Source: Desulfobacula toluolica Tol2 (GTDB taxonomy: Bacteria; Desulfobacterota; Desulfobacteria; Desulfobacterales; Desulfobacteraceae). From it: 64,000 nt of DNA. The position numbers and the translations under genes are program-made. Position 1 is the stretch's first letter. The number at the start of each line of letters is the position of its first letter. Below the pieces are notes generated by a model that was not told the DNA's origin, searched no databases, and worked only from the letters and a program-made list of their open reading frames with translations. The stretch spans positions 1,934,578-1,998,577 of the forward strand of contig NC_018645.1 in assembly GCF_000307105.1 (NCBI RefSeq), read 5' to 3'. Positions 9,790 to 19,205 of the stretch are shown here, in pieces.

Positions 9790-10707
9790 CTAAGTGTTGT
9801 CAGGGTTTGAGACAATATAGGTTAATTTGTTCCGGCCGGTTTCCTTTGATCTATAGAGGGCTTTATCTGTTCGGCTGATAAAAGATCTGAAATCTTCTCC
9901 TTTCACAAGTTCTGTGGCACCAATACTGACGGTTATTGAGCGTTTAGTCCCAGGTTCAGGTTCAAATATTTGGGAGCAGATGTTGTCTTTTATTCTTGCT
10001 CCAACCATGCATGCTTTTTGAAGCCCGGTTTCCGGTAGCAGGATGGCAAACTCTTCTCCTCCATAACGATAAGCCGTATCCATGGATCGCATACAGGAAT
10101 TGATGACTTTTCCAATTCTCATCAGCACTTTGTCGCCTTCAAGATGTCCCCAGGTATCGTTATAGGCTTTAAAAAAATCAATATCCAGAATAAGCAAAGA
10201 CAAAGGGCGCGAGTATCTGTTATACCTGTTGATTTCAGTTTTAATTTGTGAAAAAAAGTGTCGAGAGTTATAAAGTTCGGTTAATGCATCGGTAATGGCA
10301 AGTTTTTCAAGTTCCTTTAAAAGCTTGTAGCGTTCTTTTTTGAATCCGGCTTCTCTTAAAACCCGTTTAATTCGCAAATCAAGTTCTGCCAGTCGAAATG
10401 GTTTGAAAATAAAGTCACTTGCACCTGCCTGAATCGCTTTTTCATATGAGTAATCAGCGCTGTAACCGGTCATTACCATGACATCCGTATCAAATGTTTT
10501 TTTTATTTTTCGCGTAAGTTCCAGTCCGTCCATGCCTTGCATCGTAATATCCGTCAGGATAATATCAGCTTTAAATGATTTGAGTATTTTCAACGCATTA
10601 TAAGCATTTTCAGCGCTTTTAACTTTATAGTTGAAACACTTCAGGTGTGCTTCTACATAATCTTTAATGGCTTTATCATCATCAACTATAAGGATGGAAT
10701 ATGCCAT
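9790..10707 (-). CDS. Response regulator with GGDEF output (PleD-like diguanylate cyclase)
   Basis: Receiver domain first (ILIVDDD, phospho-acceptor in IILTDITMQGMDG, and KPF), then a linker helix and a GGDEF domain with LDIDFFKAYND and RYGGEEFAILLPETG. The active-site signature GGEEF is intact, and RSMD five residues before it matches the RxxD product-inhibition site. It therefore probably makes c-di-GMP on phosphorylation. The ATG at 10707 is chosen over an upstream GTG at 10755 because receiver homology begins there and GGAG lies 8 bases before it. It is transcribed divergently from lepA. Confidence 0.92.
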   Translation of the reverse strand: MAYSILIVDDDKAIKDYVEAHLKCFNYKVKSAENAYNALKILKSFKADIILTDITMQGMDGLELTRKIKKTFDTDVMVMTGYSADYSYEKAIQAGASDFIFKPFRLAELDLRIKRVLREAGFKKERYKLLKELEKLAITDALTELYNSRHFFSQIKTEINRYNRYSRPLSLLILDIDFFKAYNDTWGHLEGDKVLMRIGKVINSCMRSMDTAYRYGGEEFAILLPETGLQKACMVGARIKDNICSQIFEPEPGTKRSITVSIGATELVKGEDFRSFISRTDKALYRSKETGRNKLTYIVSNPDNT

Positions 10708-10836
10708 GCGGTTTTCTCCATGGTTATCTCCTTCAATGAGAGCTTTTCTTGACACTTTTCAACTCAATTGATAAATGTAATATAATAAAATTTAACGGTA
10801 TACATGGTATTTGTCAATTATTAGTTTGGAGCAAAA

Positions 10837-12639
10837 TTGAAGTTAAACAAAAAGAATATTCGAAATTTCAGCATTATCGCTCATATCGACCATGGGAAAT
10901 CTACCCTGTCGGATAGATTGATTCAGCTTTCCGGTATTATATCGGAAAGGGATATGAAAGAACAGATATTGGATTCCATGGACATTGAAAGGGAAAGGGG
11001 CATTACCATTAAAAGCCAGACTGTTTCTCTTCCTTATACAGCGCAGGATGGTAAAACATATCTGTTAAACTTGATAGATACCCCGGGACATGTGGACTTT
11101 TCATATGAGGTGTCAAGGGCTTTAGCATCATGTGAGGGGGCATTGATACTGGTTGATGCAAGCCAGGGAGTGGAGGCCCAGACATTGGCAAATCTATATC
11201 TTGCCATGGAGCATGATCTTGCAATCATACCGGTTATCAATAAAATAGATCTGCCGTCTGCTGAAATTGAGTGGGCAAAAGAACAGATAGAAGAGGATCT
11301 GGGACTGGATTCCGATGATGCCATTCTTGTTTCTGCAAAGACAGGTATTGGTGTTGATAAAATATTTGAGATCATTGTCAAAAAAATTCCACCGCCTGTT
11401 TCAGGAGATGCCGGTTTTTTCAAGGCCCTGGTATTTGATTCCCATTATGATGCCTTCCGGGGGACCATTGTTCATTTCAGGATTTTTGAAGGCAGCATTA
11501 AAAAAGGAGAGAAGATCCAGTTCATGTCCAACAATGCCCAGTATAAAGTTGAAGAGGTGGGATTGTTTCAGATTGTCCGGCAACCTCAAGATGAACTCAT
11601 AGCAGGGCAGGTGGGGTATTTTATTGCCGGCATTAAAAATATCAGTGATGTGAAAATCGGTGATACCGTTACCATGGCTGACAAAAGGTGTGACAAAGCA
11701 ATGGCGGGATTCAGAGAACCCACACCGGTTGTGTTTTCATCCATGTATCCGGTTGCATCTGACGATTATGAGGAACTCACCGAGGCGCTGGAGAAACTCA
11801 AGCTCAATGATGCATCCCTGATTTATGAGAAAGACAGCTCCGTTGCCCTTGGGTTTGGATACCGTTGTGGATTTTTAGGTCTTTTACACCTGGAGGTGGT
11901 CCAGGAAAGACTTGAAAGAGAGTATAATGTCTCACTTATTTTGACATCTCCTTCTGTTATGTATGAGATAACCTATACGGATGGTACAATAAAAATTATT
12001 GATAATCCGGTACAGTATCCTGATCCGGCTGAAATTTCCCGGGTTCGGGAACCGTTTATTAAGGCATCCATTATTGTGCCGGACAAATATATGGGCAATG
12101 TCATGCAGGTGTGTCACGAATTTCGAGGTGTCAGTAAAAATTATCAATACCTGACCTCCAACCGTATGGAAATGAAATTTGAGCTGCCCCTGGCCGAAGT
12201 GGTTTATGAGTTTTATGACCGGCTTAAAAGCGTCACCCAGGGATATGGGTCTTTTGATTATGAAATTGCCGGATATCAGGAGACAGATCTTGTAAAGCTT
12301 GATTTTATTATCAATGGTGAGCGGGTGGATGCCCTTTCCCAGTTGATACACCGGGATAAGGCAGAAGCCAGGGCCAGGACCGCCTGTAAAAAATTAAGAG
12401 AAGAAATTCCCCGGCAGCAGTTTAAAATACCCATTCAGGGTGCTATCGGAGGGAAAATTATTTCCCGGGAAACCATATCCGCATTCAGAAAAGATGTTAC
12501 TGCCAAATGTTATGGCGGCGATATCTCAAGAAAGCGAAAACTTCTTGAAAAACAGAAAAAAGGCAAGAAACGAATGAAAATGGTAGGGTCTGTTGAGATT
12601 CCTCAATCTGCATTTTTGTCTGTCTTGAAAACCGATTAG
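10837..12639 (+). CDS. lepA: Elongation factor 4 (LepA)
   Basis: Ribosomal back-translocase GTPase, 600 residues, the normal length. G motifs: AHIDHGKST, DTPGHVDF and INKIDLPSA. The LepA-specific C-terminal domain includes KRKLLEKQKKGKKRMK. The start codon is TTG, with GGAG six bases upstream (TTTGGAGCAAAA) and the usual family N-terminus (NIRNFSIIAHID) straight after, so the non-ATG start looks real. Confidence 0.96.
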   Translation: MKLNKKNIRNFSIIAHIDHGKSTLSDRLIQLSGIISERDMKEQILDSMDIERERGITIKSQTVSLPYTAQDGKTYLLNLIDTPGHVDFSYEVSRALASCEGALILVDASQGVEAQTLANLYLAMEHDLAIIPVINKIDLPSAEIEWAKEQIEEDLGLDSDDAILVSAKTGIGVDKIFEIIVKKIPPPVSGDAGFFKALVFDSHYDAFRGTIVHFRIFEGSIKKGEKIQFMSNNAQYKVEEVGLFQIVRQPQDELIAGQVGYFIAGIKNISDVKIGDTVTMADKRCDKAMAGFREPTPVVFSSMYPVASDDYEELTEALEKLKLNDASLIYEKDSSVALGFGYRCGFLGLLHLEVVQERLEREYNVSLILTSPSVMYEITYTDGTIKIIDNPVQYPDPAEISRVREPFIKASIIVPDKYMGNVMQVCHEFRGVSKNYQYLTSNRMEMKFELPLAEVVYEFYDRLKSVTQGYGSFDYEIAGYQETDLVKLDFIINGERVDALSQLIHRDKAEARARTACKKLREEIPRQQFKIPIQGAIGGKIISRETISAFRKDVTAKCYGGDISRKRKLLEKQKKGKKRMKMVGSVEIPQSAFLSVLKTD

Positions 12640-12697
12640 TCTTCTTGAAAAAAAATAATCTTTCCTTGCGATCATCCCGCAAACACGTTAAAGATTG

Positions 12698-12741
12698 AAC
12701 CTGATCCTGGTAAAACAGTCAGGATCGGGTTTAAACTTTTA
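12698..12741 (+). terminator. Probable terminator after lepA
   Basis: AACCTGATCCTG (12698-12709) pairs with CAGGATCGGGTT (12720-12731), twelve pairs with one G-U, followed by a weak T-rich tail (TAAACTTTT). Confidence 0.6.
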
Positions 12742-12755
12742 ACTGGAGACATATT

Positions 12756-13124
12756 ATGAACAAAAACAGCGGACAGCCGGCAAGCCTGAATTTTCAAGTT
12801 GACAAAGACAACCTTTATCGTGAAGAATCCATCACGGATCTTAAAATCGCCAGTATACTGCGGATGATACCTGTCAATCTCGACGGATCGGACGACAACA
12901 GCCGGGAACCTATTTTCCTGGGAAGATCACAGCTTTCCACTCCCCAGGGACCCATCCCCATACAGGCCCGCCTGGAGGTCAAAACTCTTGAAGAGGCCAT
13001 GGATGTCTTTCCCAAAGCCATGGAAGGTGAGACCCAAAAGGTCATGGAAAGTTTCAGGCAGATGCAGGCACAGCAGAAAAAAGATGAACAATCAAGAATT
13101 ATTGTTCCGGGAAGGAATAATTGA
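12756..13124 (+). CDS. Hypothetical cytoplasmic protein
   Basis: 122 residues with no signal peptide or membrane segment. Features visible: a basic/acidic N-terminus, a central GRSQLSTPQGPIPIQ stretch, and a Gln/Lys-rich C-terminal helix (FRQMQAQQKKDEQ). I do not recognise a family. ACTGGAGACATATT before the ATG is a good ribosome site. It lies between the lepA terminator and an enoyl-CoA hydratase gene, 78 bases ahead of the latter. Confidence 0.65.
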   Translation: MNKNSGQPASLNFQVDKDNLYREESITDLKIASILRMIPVNLDGSDDNSREPIFLGRSQLSTPQGPIPIQARLEVKTLEEAMDVFPKAMEGETQKVMESFRQMQAQQKKDEQSRIIVPGRNN

Positions 13125-13202
13125 TTCTTTAAAATAATCTGTTAAAGGTATTTCATCCCTTCCTAAACTTGTATTTTAAAAAAATCTAAAAGGCGAATCC
13201 CC

Positions 13203-13967
13203 ATGGACTATGAATGCATTATTTATGAAAAAAAAGATCAGGTCGGCTTGATTAAATTGAACAGGCCCAAAGTCCTCAATGCAATGAACCGGCAGCTTTG
13301 GATTGAGATGCAGGACGCCCTTGAAATCTCAAAACAGGACAATCAAATCAAAGCGTTGATTTTTACGGGTGAGGGCAGGGCGTTTTCCACTGGTGCAGAC
13401 CTTAAGGATTCAAAAGACAGAAGCATTGAAGATTATCGAAGATATCTTGAGTCCCTTCAGGAGGCATCACGAAAAATAATACGTTTTGAAAAACCTACCA
13501 TTGCAGCAATTAACGGGTATGCACTGGGCTCCGGGTATGAGCTTGCCCTGGCCTGTGATATCCGTATTGCTGCCAAAGAAGCTTTTATCGGTTCTCCCGA
13601 GGCAAAGGTGACCTCGTCTGTCACTGGCGGTGCTTTCAGGCTTGTGCAGGATCTTGTTGGGCCCGGCAAGGCAAGGGAACTTTTATTTACCGCAGAAAAT
13701 ATTACCGGTGAAGAGGCTCAGAGAATCGGACTGGTTAATAAAGTCGTTCCCCTTGAGACATTAATGGATGAAGCGTTTGCCATGGCAAAAAAAATTGTGG
13801 CAAATTCTGCGTTTTCTTTAAAACTCATTAAAAAGGGGTTCCTTATGGCCAGGGGAGAGTGCAGCCTTGAAGCATTGATGGATTATGAGATTGAAGCCTG
13901 CCTGGCCTGTGTTTCCACCAAAGACAGAGAACAGTCTTTAGATGATTTTGAGCAGAGAAAAAAATAA
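13203..13967 (+). CDS. Enoyl-CoA hydratase/isomerase (crotonase superfamily)
   Basis: 254 residues. Oxyanion-hole segments FTGEGRAFSTGADL (about 58-71) and INGYALGSGYELALACD (about 103-119) are present, and the catalytic region FIGSPEAKVT (about 128-137) supplies a glutamate. The specific acyl-CoA cannot be assigned. The following gene is an NDP-forming acyl-CoA synthetase only 18 bases away, so the pair likely acts in one acyl-CoA degradation or fermentation route. Confidence 0.9.
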   Translation: MDYECIIYEKKDQVGLIKLNRPKVLNAMNRQLWIEMQDALEISKQDNQIKALIFTGEGRAFSTGADLKDSKDRSIEDYRRYLESLQEASRKIIRFEKPTIAAINGYALGSGYELALACDIRIAAKEAFIGSPEAKVTSSVTGGAFRLVQDLVGPGKARELLFTAENITGEEAQRIGLVNKVVPLETLMDEAFAMAKKIVANSAFSLKLIKKGFLMARGECSLEALMDYEIEACLACVSTKDREQSLDDFEQRKK

Positions 13968-13985
13968 TTAAAGGAAAATAATTTT

Positions 13986-16118
13986 ATGTTGGATAAAGTA
14001 CTCAATGCCAGATCAGTTGCCATCATAGGTGCCTCAAAAAATAAAACAAAACGCGGATACCAAGCCATTAAAACCCTTCTGGCCGATGGGTATGAAGGAG
14101 AAATTTATCCGGTGAACCCCAACGAGGACATGATTCTCGGGATTCGCTGCCATAAAGATATCACACTGATTAAAGATCCTGTTGATCTTGCCCTGATTAC
14201 AACTCCTGCTCGGACAATTCCGGATATTTTAAGAAAGTGCGGTGAAAAGAAGGTCGCTGGTGCAGTCATCATTGCCGGTGGTTTCAGGGAACTTGGCCTC
14301 AAGGGCAAAGAACTTGAGCGCGAGGTTGTCGCTGTTGCAAAACAGACAGGCGTAAGATTGATCGGCCCCAATACTTCGGGTATGATAAATCTTAAATCAA
14401 ATATGAATCTTGTGGGCATTCAGAATGCACCCAAGGGAAATATTGCCCTGCTCTGCCAGAGCGGAAACATGGCCCTGACACTTATAACAGAAGCTACCAT
14501 TCGCAAGCAAGAGGGATTTACCTACTATGTGGGCGTTGGAAATGAATCAGATATCAAGTTTCATGAGTATCTTGAATTTTTAAGAAATGATCCTGATACA
14601 AAATCCATCCTTATGTATGTGGAAGGGATGAGCGAGGGCCGAAAATTCCTTCAGGAAGCTTATAAAACAAGCATTAAAAAACCGATTGTTCTTTTAAAAA
14701 GCGGCAGGTCTGCAACGGGTAAAAAATCAGCAGGATCACATACGGGGTCTCTTGCAGGTATGAGCGAAGTTGCAAAATCAGCCTATGAAAGGACCGGGAT
14801 TGTTGTGATTGAAAATTCAGATGAGTTGTTTCCCGTAGCCACGACTCTTTCAAATCAGCCGCCCATTAATAATAAATCCATTGCAATTCTAGCCGATGGC
14901 GGGGGGCATGCCACCATTGCAGCCGATCTTTTAACGGATTACGGCATCCTTTTGCCTGAATTGTCTGATAAAACAAAAAATAATTTGAGAAAACTTCTTC
15001 CTGATGCCGCATCAGTTGTAAACCCCGTTGATGTGGCGGGTGGTACGGATGCAAATCCAGGACTTTTTGCAGATTGTGCCAAAATTATTTTAAAAGATCC
15101 CAGTGTGGGTGGGCTTCTGGTAGTCGGGTTGTTTGGCGGATACGGCATCCGGTTTGACGACAGCCTTGCCATAGGAGAAGAAGCTGCAGCTCATCGAATG
15201 GGGGCAATGGTAAGACGCAAAAATAAACCCATTATTGTGCATTCACTTTACAGTTCATACGAGTCCCATGCCCTGGATTTGCTGCGTCATTATGATATAC
15301 CGGTTCATGATTCCCTGGATATTTCATGTAAGTGTGTTGCCTCTCTTTGTAAATACGGAAGTTATCTGAAATCCTATCATGCAAAAACCAACTTTGTGTT
15401 TAACTGGCGGTCAAAGGCAAAGCCTGAAGGTAATCAGATTATTAACAATGCCTTAAAAGAAGGTCGTCATGTGCTTTTAGAAAATGAGGCAAAAGAATTG
15501 ATCAAGCTTCATGGTGCCCCCACATCAGTGGGGCAGGTGGCAAGGAGCGAAGATGAAGCATGGCAAATTGCAGAGAAAATCAAAGAGAATGTCGTATTAA
15601 AAATTGTTTCACCCGATATCCTGCATAAAAGTGATGCCTGTGGGGTGAAACTGAATTTGAAATCTGAACTTGAAGTGAGAAAAGCATATTGTCAGATTAT
15701 TAAAAACGCTATTGCCTATAACTCGGAAGCGGACATTCGAGGGGTTCTTGTCTCTCCTATGGCTCAAAAAGGCCTTGAAATTATTATCGGCACTAAAATA
15801 GATGAGCAGTTCGGGCCGGTTATCATGTACGGGTTAGGTGGAATTATGGTTGAAATCATGAAAGATGTTACATTCTGGGTATTGCCTGTATCACCGACAT
15901 CTTGTAAAAAAATGCTGGAAGATACGCGATCATCCATTCTTTTGGAAGGCGTAAGGGGTCAGAAAGGATATGATAAAAAATCATTAAGAAGGTTGATAGC
16001 CATGTGTTCTGAACTGATAGAGGCCTATCCTGAAATTGAAGAAATGGACTTGAATCCCATAATTTTATACGAAAAGGGCCTGGATGTTGTGGATGCCAGG
16101 ATAATCCTTAAAAAATAA
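13986..16118 (+). CDS. Acyl/acetyl-CoA synthetase, NDP-forming (fused alpha-beta)
   Basis: 710-residue fused enzyme that interconverts acyl-CoA plus ADP/Pi with acid plus ATP and CoA. The CoA-binding Rossmann domain begins VAIIGASKNKTKRGY. A succinyl-CoA-ligase-like domain contains AGSHTGSLAGM, whose His is the probable phospho-carrier. The C-terminal ATP-grasp half (about 480-710) has VVLKIVSPDILHKSD. It follows the crotonase gene with 18 bases between them and is closed by a strong terminator. Confidence 0.92.
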   Translation: MLDKVLNARSVAIIGASKNKTKRGYQAIKTLLADGYEGEIYPVNPNEDMILGIRCHKDITLIKDPVDLALITTPARTIPDILRKCGEKKVAGAVIIAGGFRELGLKGKELEREVVAVAKQTGVRLIGPNTSGMINLKSNMNLVGIQNAPKGNIALLCQSGNMALTLITEATIRKQEGFTYYVGVGNESDIKFHEYLEFLRNDPDTKSILMYVEGMSEGRKFLQEAYKTSIKKPIVLLKSGRSATGKKSAGSHTGSLAGMSEVAKSAYERTGIVVIENSDELFPVATTLSNQPPINNKSIAILADGGGHATIAADLLTDYGILLPELSDKTKNNLRKLLPDAASVVNPVDVAGGTDANPGLFADCAKIILKDPSVGGLLVVGLFGGYGIRFDDSLAIGEEAAAHRMGAMVRRKNKPIIVHSLYSSYESHALDLLRHYDIPVHDSLDISCKCVASLCKYGSYLKSYHAKTNFVFNWRSKAKPEGNQIINNALKEGRHVLLENEAKELIKLHGAPTSVGQVARSEDEAWQIAEKIKENVVLKIVSPDILHKSDACGVKLNLKSELEVRKAYCQIIKNAIAYNSEADIRGVLVSPMAQKGLEIIIGTKIDEQFGPVIMYGLGGIMVEIMKDVTFWVLPVSPTSCKKMLEDTRSSILLEGVRGQKGYDKKSLRRLIAMCSELIEAYPEIEEMDLNPIILYEKGLDVVDARIILKK

Positions 16119-16156
16119 TTTCCCAAATAAAAACAACAAATATAAGTTAAAAATAA

Positions 16157-16229
16157 CCGGACAGCCAAGCAAGTTTTTGGTGACTGATAATATGTTTTTC
16201 ATCAGCCTGCTGTCCGGCTTCTTTTTTTG
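16157..16229 (+). terminator. Intrinsic terminator after acyl-CoA synthetase
   Basis: Nine-base arms CCGGACAGC (16157-16165) and GCTGTCCGG (16209-16217), followed by CTTCTTTTTTT. The long loop is 43 bases. It may also serve the convergent sensor gene. Confidence 0.75.
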
Positions 16230-16230
16230 A

Positions 16231-16695
16231 TTATTTGCCTTTTATATCATGGATTCCCAGTCCGCCGGCGGAAAATTGGTCAACAATTATAGTGTAGAAA
16301 TTTCTTTTCTGGGATGGAGAGAGAAGTTCTTTTTCTTCTAAAATATGCTCCACAACTTCATGCTCAAGTTCCGTCTGGAGTCGGATAATTTTTTTTGAGA
16401 TTGATTGTATTTCCAGTTCGTTGCAAGGTTCCATAAACAGGGCTTCCGCCAGTTTGCTCCGCTGAATGTGGAGACACTTTCTGATGCCTGCGACTTTTGG
16501 TAAAAACACTTTGCGAATGGATTGGGCCTGTTTTCTTTGTTGCTGTGTAAGATCTGGAATTAAATCTAAATATCCGATAATTTTGTTTTTTTTCAAATGT
16601 TTGCGTTTTAAATGATTATACACGATGATTAAAATGGCTGATACAAGAATCAAGGCCGTTAAAAAGCCGGAAACATAATGTAAAAAAATGTGCAT
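16231..16695 (-). CDS. Membrane-anchored LTxxQ/CpxP-like sensor (heavy-metal resistance family)
   Basis: 154 residues: one N-terminal transmembrane helix (about 5-25), a basic stop-transfer (KRKHLKKNK), then an all-helical domain with two LTxxQ-type repeats (LTQQQRKQ and LSPSQKRN) as in CpxP/Spy/ZraP and CnrX. It is the third gene of a sigma factor/anti-sigma/sensor operon, which suggests an extracytoplasmic input for the anti-sigma factor. Metal binding is plausible by family but not shown by the sequence. Confidence 0.7.
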   Translation of the reverse strand: MHIFLHYVSGFLTALILVSAILIIVYNHLKRKHLKKNKIIGYLDLIPDLTQQQRKQAQSIRKVFLPKVAGIRKCLHIQRSKLAEALFMEPCNELEIQSISKKIIRLQTELEHEVVEHILEEKELLSPSQKRNFYTIIVDQFSAGGLGIHDIKGK

Positions 16696-16696
16696 C

Positions 16697-17113
16697 TTAA
16701 GACCTCATATGACTTGGATTCATTATTTTGAAATATATATAGCCAAATGACTCGGGCGGAAAATCATTAAATTCTTCTATTGGGCGTGATTCCTTTTCGA
16801 TTAGCGGGTTGAGCAATTCAAACAAGGTTTCAAAAAAAACAAGTAGAGGTGTGAAAATCCGGGATTTAAAAAAAGATTTTTTCACGGGAGAAGACACTTT
16901 GAAGACCGCTGAATCAATTTGTCTGATGAGCGCTGATGGCATTTTTTCCTGTGGCAGGTTTTGAATCATTTGATCTGTGTACTGAAAAGCCTCTAATTCT
17001 TTTTTGCACTCTTTGCATTGGATTAGATGCTGTATTATGTTTTTGTTCTGGATCAAATCCAGCTCTTTGTCCAAATGGGCTGATAATTTTTCCAAAATTT
17101 CCTGACATTTCAT
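16697..17113 (-). CDS. Anti-sigma factor with zinc-finger (zf-HC2)
   Basis: 138 residues. The N-terminal anti-sigma zinc finger has an early Cys (MKCQEIL), then HLIQCKECKKEL, giving the HxxxCxxC core of ZAS-type anti-sigma factors. A hydrophobic segment lies at about 85-102 (RIFTPLLVFFETLFELL), probably membrane-associated but weak. It sits 15 bases after the ECF sigma gene and directly before the LTxxQ sensor gene. Confidence 0.8.
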   Translation of the reverse strand: MKCQEILEKLSAHLDKELDLIQNKNIIQHLIQCKECKKELEAFQYTDQMIQNLPQEKMPSALIRQIDSAVFKVSSPVKKSFFKSRIFTPLLVFFETLFELLNPLIEKESRPIEEFNDFPPESFGYIYFKIMNPSHMRS

Positions 17114-17128
17114 GATTCTGTTTCCTTG

Positions 17129-17680
17129 TTAAAATTTTAGATGTTTTTTCAAGCCTTTTCTGGCTCTGAAAATCAAAGACTCCACACTGGAAATTGAAAG
17201 GTTTAAAATGTCACTGATTTCCCTGTAAGAATACCCTTCATTCACCCTTAAAAGCAATGCTGCCCGTTGGTCTTCAGGAAGCCTTTTTAAACCTGCCATG
17301 ATATCTTTTCTTGTTTCCCACTCCTTGATTTGATCTGGTTGACTTGTGTTTTGTGCGTTTTGATTTAATGCATCATAAAAGTGTTTGTAGCGTTTACGTC
17401 GTTTGATCTCATTGATCGAAAGGTTATACGCTATTTTAAATATCCAGGAGGATGCTTTTACGCCGGTCATTTTTTTGAATTTATGTACAGATGTGTAAAT
17501 TCTTATAAACACTTCTTGTACGATATCTTCTGCTGTTGTACGGTCACCCAGGTATCTGAGTAAAAAATTAAAGAGTGCAGCTCCGTGTTTTTGAACCAGA
17601 CGTTCGAACGCCTTTTGATCTCCTTTTCCTGCTGCCGTTATAAGCTCTGCGTCCTGATCTGTTTTGATCATATTATTCAT
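17129..17680 (-). CDS. ECF RNA polymerase sigma factor
   Basis: 183 residues with sigma region 2 (LFNFLLRYLGDRTTAEDIVQ, split by the usual core-binding helix) and region 4 (LPEDQRAALLLRVNEGYSY then the helix-turn-helix REISDILNLSISSVESLIFRARK). It is the first gene of a three-gene operon with its anti-sigma factor and an LTxxQ sensor. A GGCAACC at 17743-17749 on the minus strand resembles an ECF -35 and could mean autoregulation; that is only a guess. Confidence 0.92.
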   Translation of the reverse strand: MNNMIKTDQDAELITAAGKGDQKAFERLVQKHGAALFNFLLRYLGDRTTAEDIVQEVFIRIYTSVHKFKKMTGVKASSWIFKIAYNLSINEIKRRKRYKHFYDALNQNAQNTSQPDQIKEWETRKDIMAGLKRLPEDQRAALLLRVNEGYSYREISDILNLSISSVESLIFRARKGLKKHLKF

Positions 17681-17768
17681 TGACTATTGCAATAGTCTGT
17701 TTTGATTTTATCATATCGGGTCTTCCTTGTTTAAATAACTGGGGTTGCCGATATTATTATTTTTTATG

Positions 17769-18980
17769 TTAAACAGTCAATTTGTTTGATTTTAAGGCAT
17801 AAGCTATGGCAATACCGACAATAAAAGCCGCTGCAAGATTTGAGGCCAGTGTTATGCCCAGCATCATTAAAGAAACAAACAGATCTTTGTGATTTTTTAT
17901 GTCAATTATTGTCATTGACAGTTGACTGCCTGCAAACAGGAGCAACACTCCCAGTACCGACATGGGAATAAGGTATAAAATCGACAGCAGATGAGAGCCG
18001 AATACAACAGCTAAAATCAAAAAGATGGAGCCGATAATCATATTTGATCCGGCAGTACGTGCGCCGAACCGATAATGAGCTGCCAGCCCGCCGGCACCAT
18101 GGCACAGCGGCATGCCGCCAAGGAAAAAACTCATAAAGTTTGCCAATGCCATGCTGATGCAAGCTGATTTATAAGTTACTTTTTTTGATTTATCGTCAAA
18201 ATAGTCCTTGGACAGATCTGCATAGGCAATAACTGCATTCCCTAATGTCATTGGTATTTGAGGAAGAACCAGGGCAAGTAGAGCAAAGGTGAAGTCTGCC
18301 CGTGTGGGAAATTCAAAAGGAAAAAATTCAGAAAGATTGAGTCCGCCCATAAGATTATTAAATGCTTTGTAAATACCTTCGTGGGTTCCCCAGACGAGTC
18401 CTATAAAAATGCCGCCTGATACGATAAAAAGTCCGGCTGGTAATCGTTTGTTTTCCAGTAGCAACAGAGTAAGGAGTCCGCCGATAATCCCTATAACAAT
18501 ACCAACGGGCAGAGGCCCGAGATTCTGTACTGTAAGATAAGGTTCAACGGCCTGTCTCAGTATCTGGAATTTCGAGGTGCCAATGATAAACCTGACTCCC
18601 TGAGCCATCAAAAGAACACCCGTTGATAACTGTACCCCCCGGATGACCGGTTTGGGAACATATTTTCCTATAACCTTGATCGCATTGGTTCCCCCTATGA
18701 TTAAAAGAAAGCATCCCACCCAAAATCCCGAGGCCGATATCTGGGAAGCACTCATCCCGGTTGCAATTGCGTAGGCTCCGATAACCTTCATTGGCTGAAC
18801 AGGTACGGTGACTTTAAAATACAGTCCGGAAAGAATATAAAAAAGACCGACACTTAAAAATATGCCCATCGGATTCAGGCCGTTGATCATTGTCATGCCT
18901 ATGGCCATTGGAAGTAGAGTGCCCAGATCTCCCAGAGAACCTGCAACTTCCATTCGGTTGAATTTGTACTGTGTCATCAT
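17769..18980 (-). CDS. MOT1-type molybdate/sulfate transporter
   Basis: 403 residues, about 10-11 hydrophobic segments. The family hallmarks SLGDLGTLLPMAIGM (near residue 15) and VPVQPMKVIGAYAIA (near 60) identify the MFS_MOT1 / putative sulfate-molybdate permease group, related to SulP carriers but lacking the STAS domain. Later segments repeat the theme (LVLPQIPMTLGNAVIAYADL and GGMPLCHGAGGLAAHYRFG). It is 88 bases upstream of the ECF sigma gene on the same strand, so co-transcription is possible. No molybdenum-cofactor riboswitch was seen in the 225-base upstream gap. Confidence 0.85.
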   Translation of the reverse strand: MMTQYKFNRMEVAGSLGDLGTLLPMAIGMTMINGLNPMGIFLSVGLFYILSGLYFKVTVPVQPMKVIGAYAIATGMSASQISASGFWVGCFLLIIGGTNAIKVIGKYVPKPVIRGVQLSTGVLLMAQGVRFIIGTSKFQILRQAVEPYLTVQNLGPLPVGIVIGIIGGLLTLLLLENKRLPAGLFIVSGGIFIGLVWGTHEGIYKAFNNLMGGLNLSEFFPFEFPTRADFTFALLALVLPQIPMTLGNAVIAYADLSKDYFDDKSKKVTYKSACISMALANFMSFFLGGMPLCHGAGGLAAHYRFGARTAGSNMIIGSIFLILAVVFGSHLLSILYLIPMSVLGVLLLFAGSQLSMTIIDIKNHKDLFVSLMMLGITLASNLAAAFIVGIAIAYALKSNKLTV

Positions 18981-19205
18981 CTGTTCACTCCTTTACCTTG
19001 CTTGTTTATAGTAATTCAGTGCTTAAATTAGGCTTTAAAATGTTAAACAACTCAAATATGAAAAACTTGCAAATTTTTTTTCTGGCTATTGTTAACAGAC
19101 TATGGCAGCTTATAATATTTGTTTGATTTGGAATTAATGGTATAAAATTTTACATCATAAAAATGTCGGATAGTTAATTGTTTGCGTAATAATTAAGAGG
19201 AGTGG

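Noticed and set aside
18981-19205. Molybdenum-cofactor riboswitch before the MOT1 transporter
   Set aside because: The gap is AT-rich without the expected paired elements.
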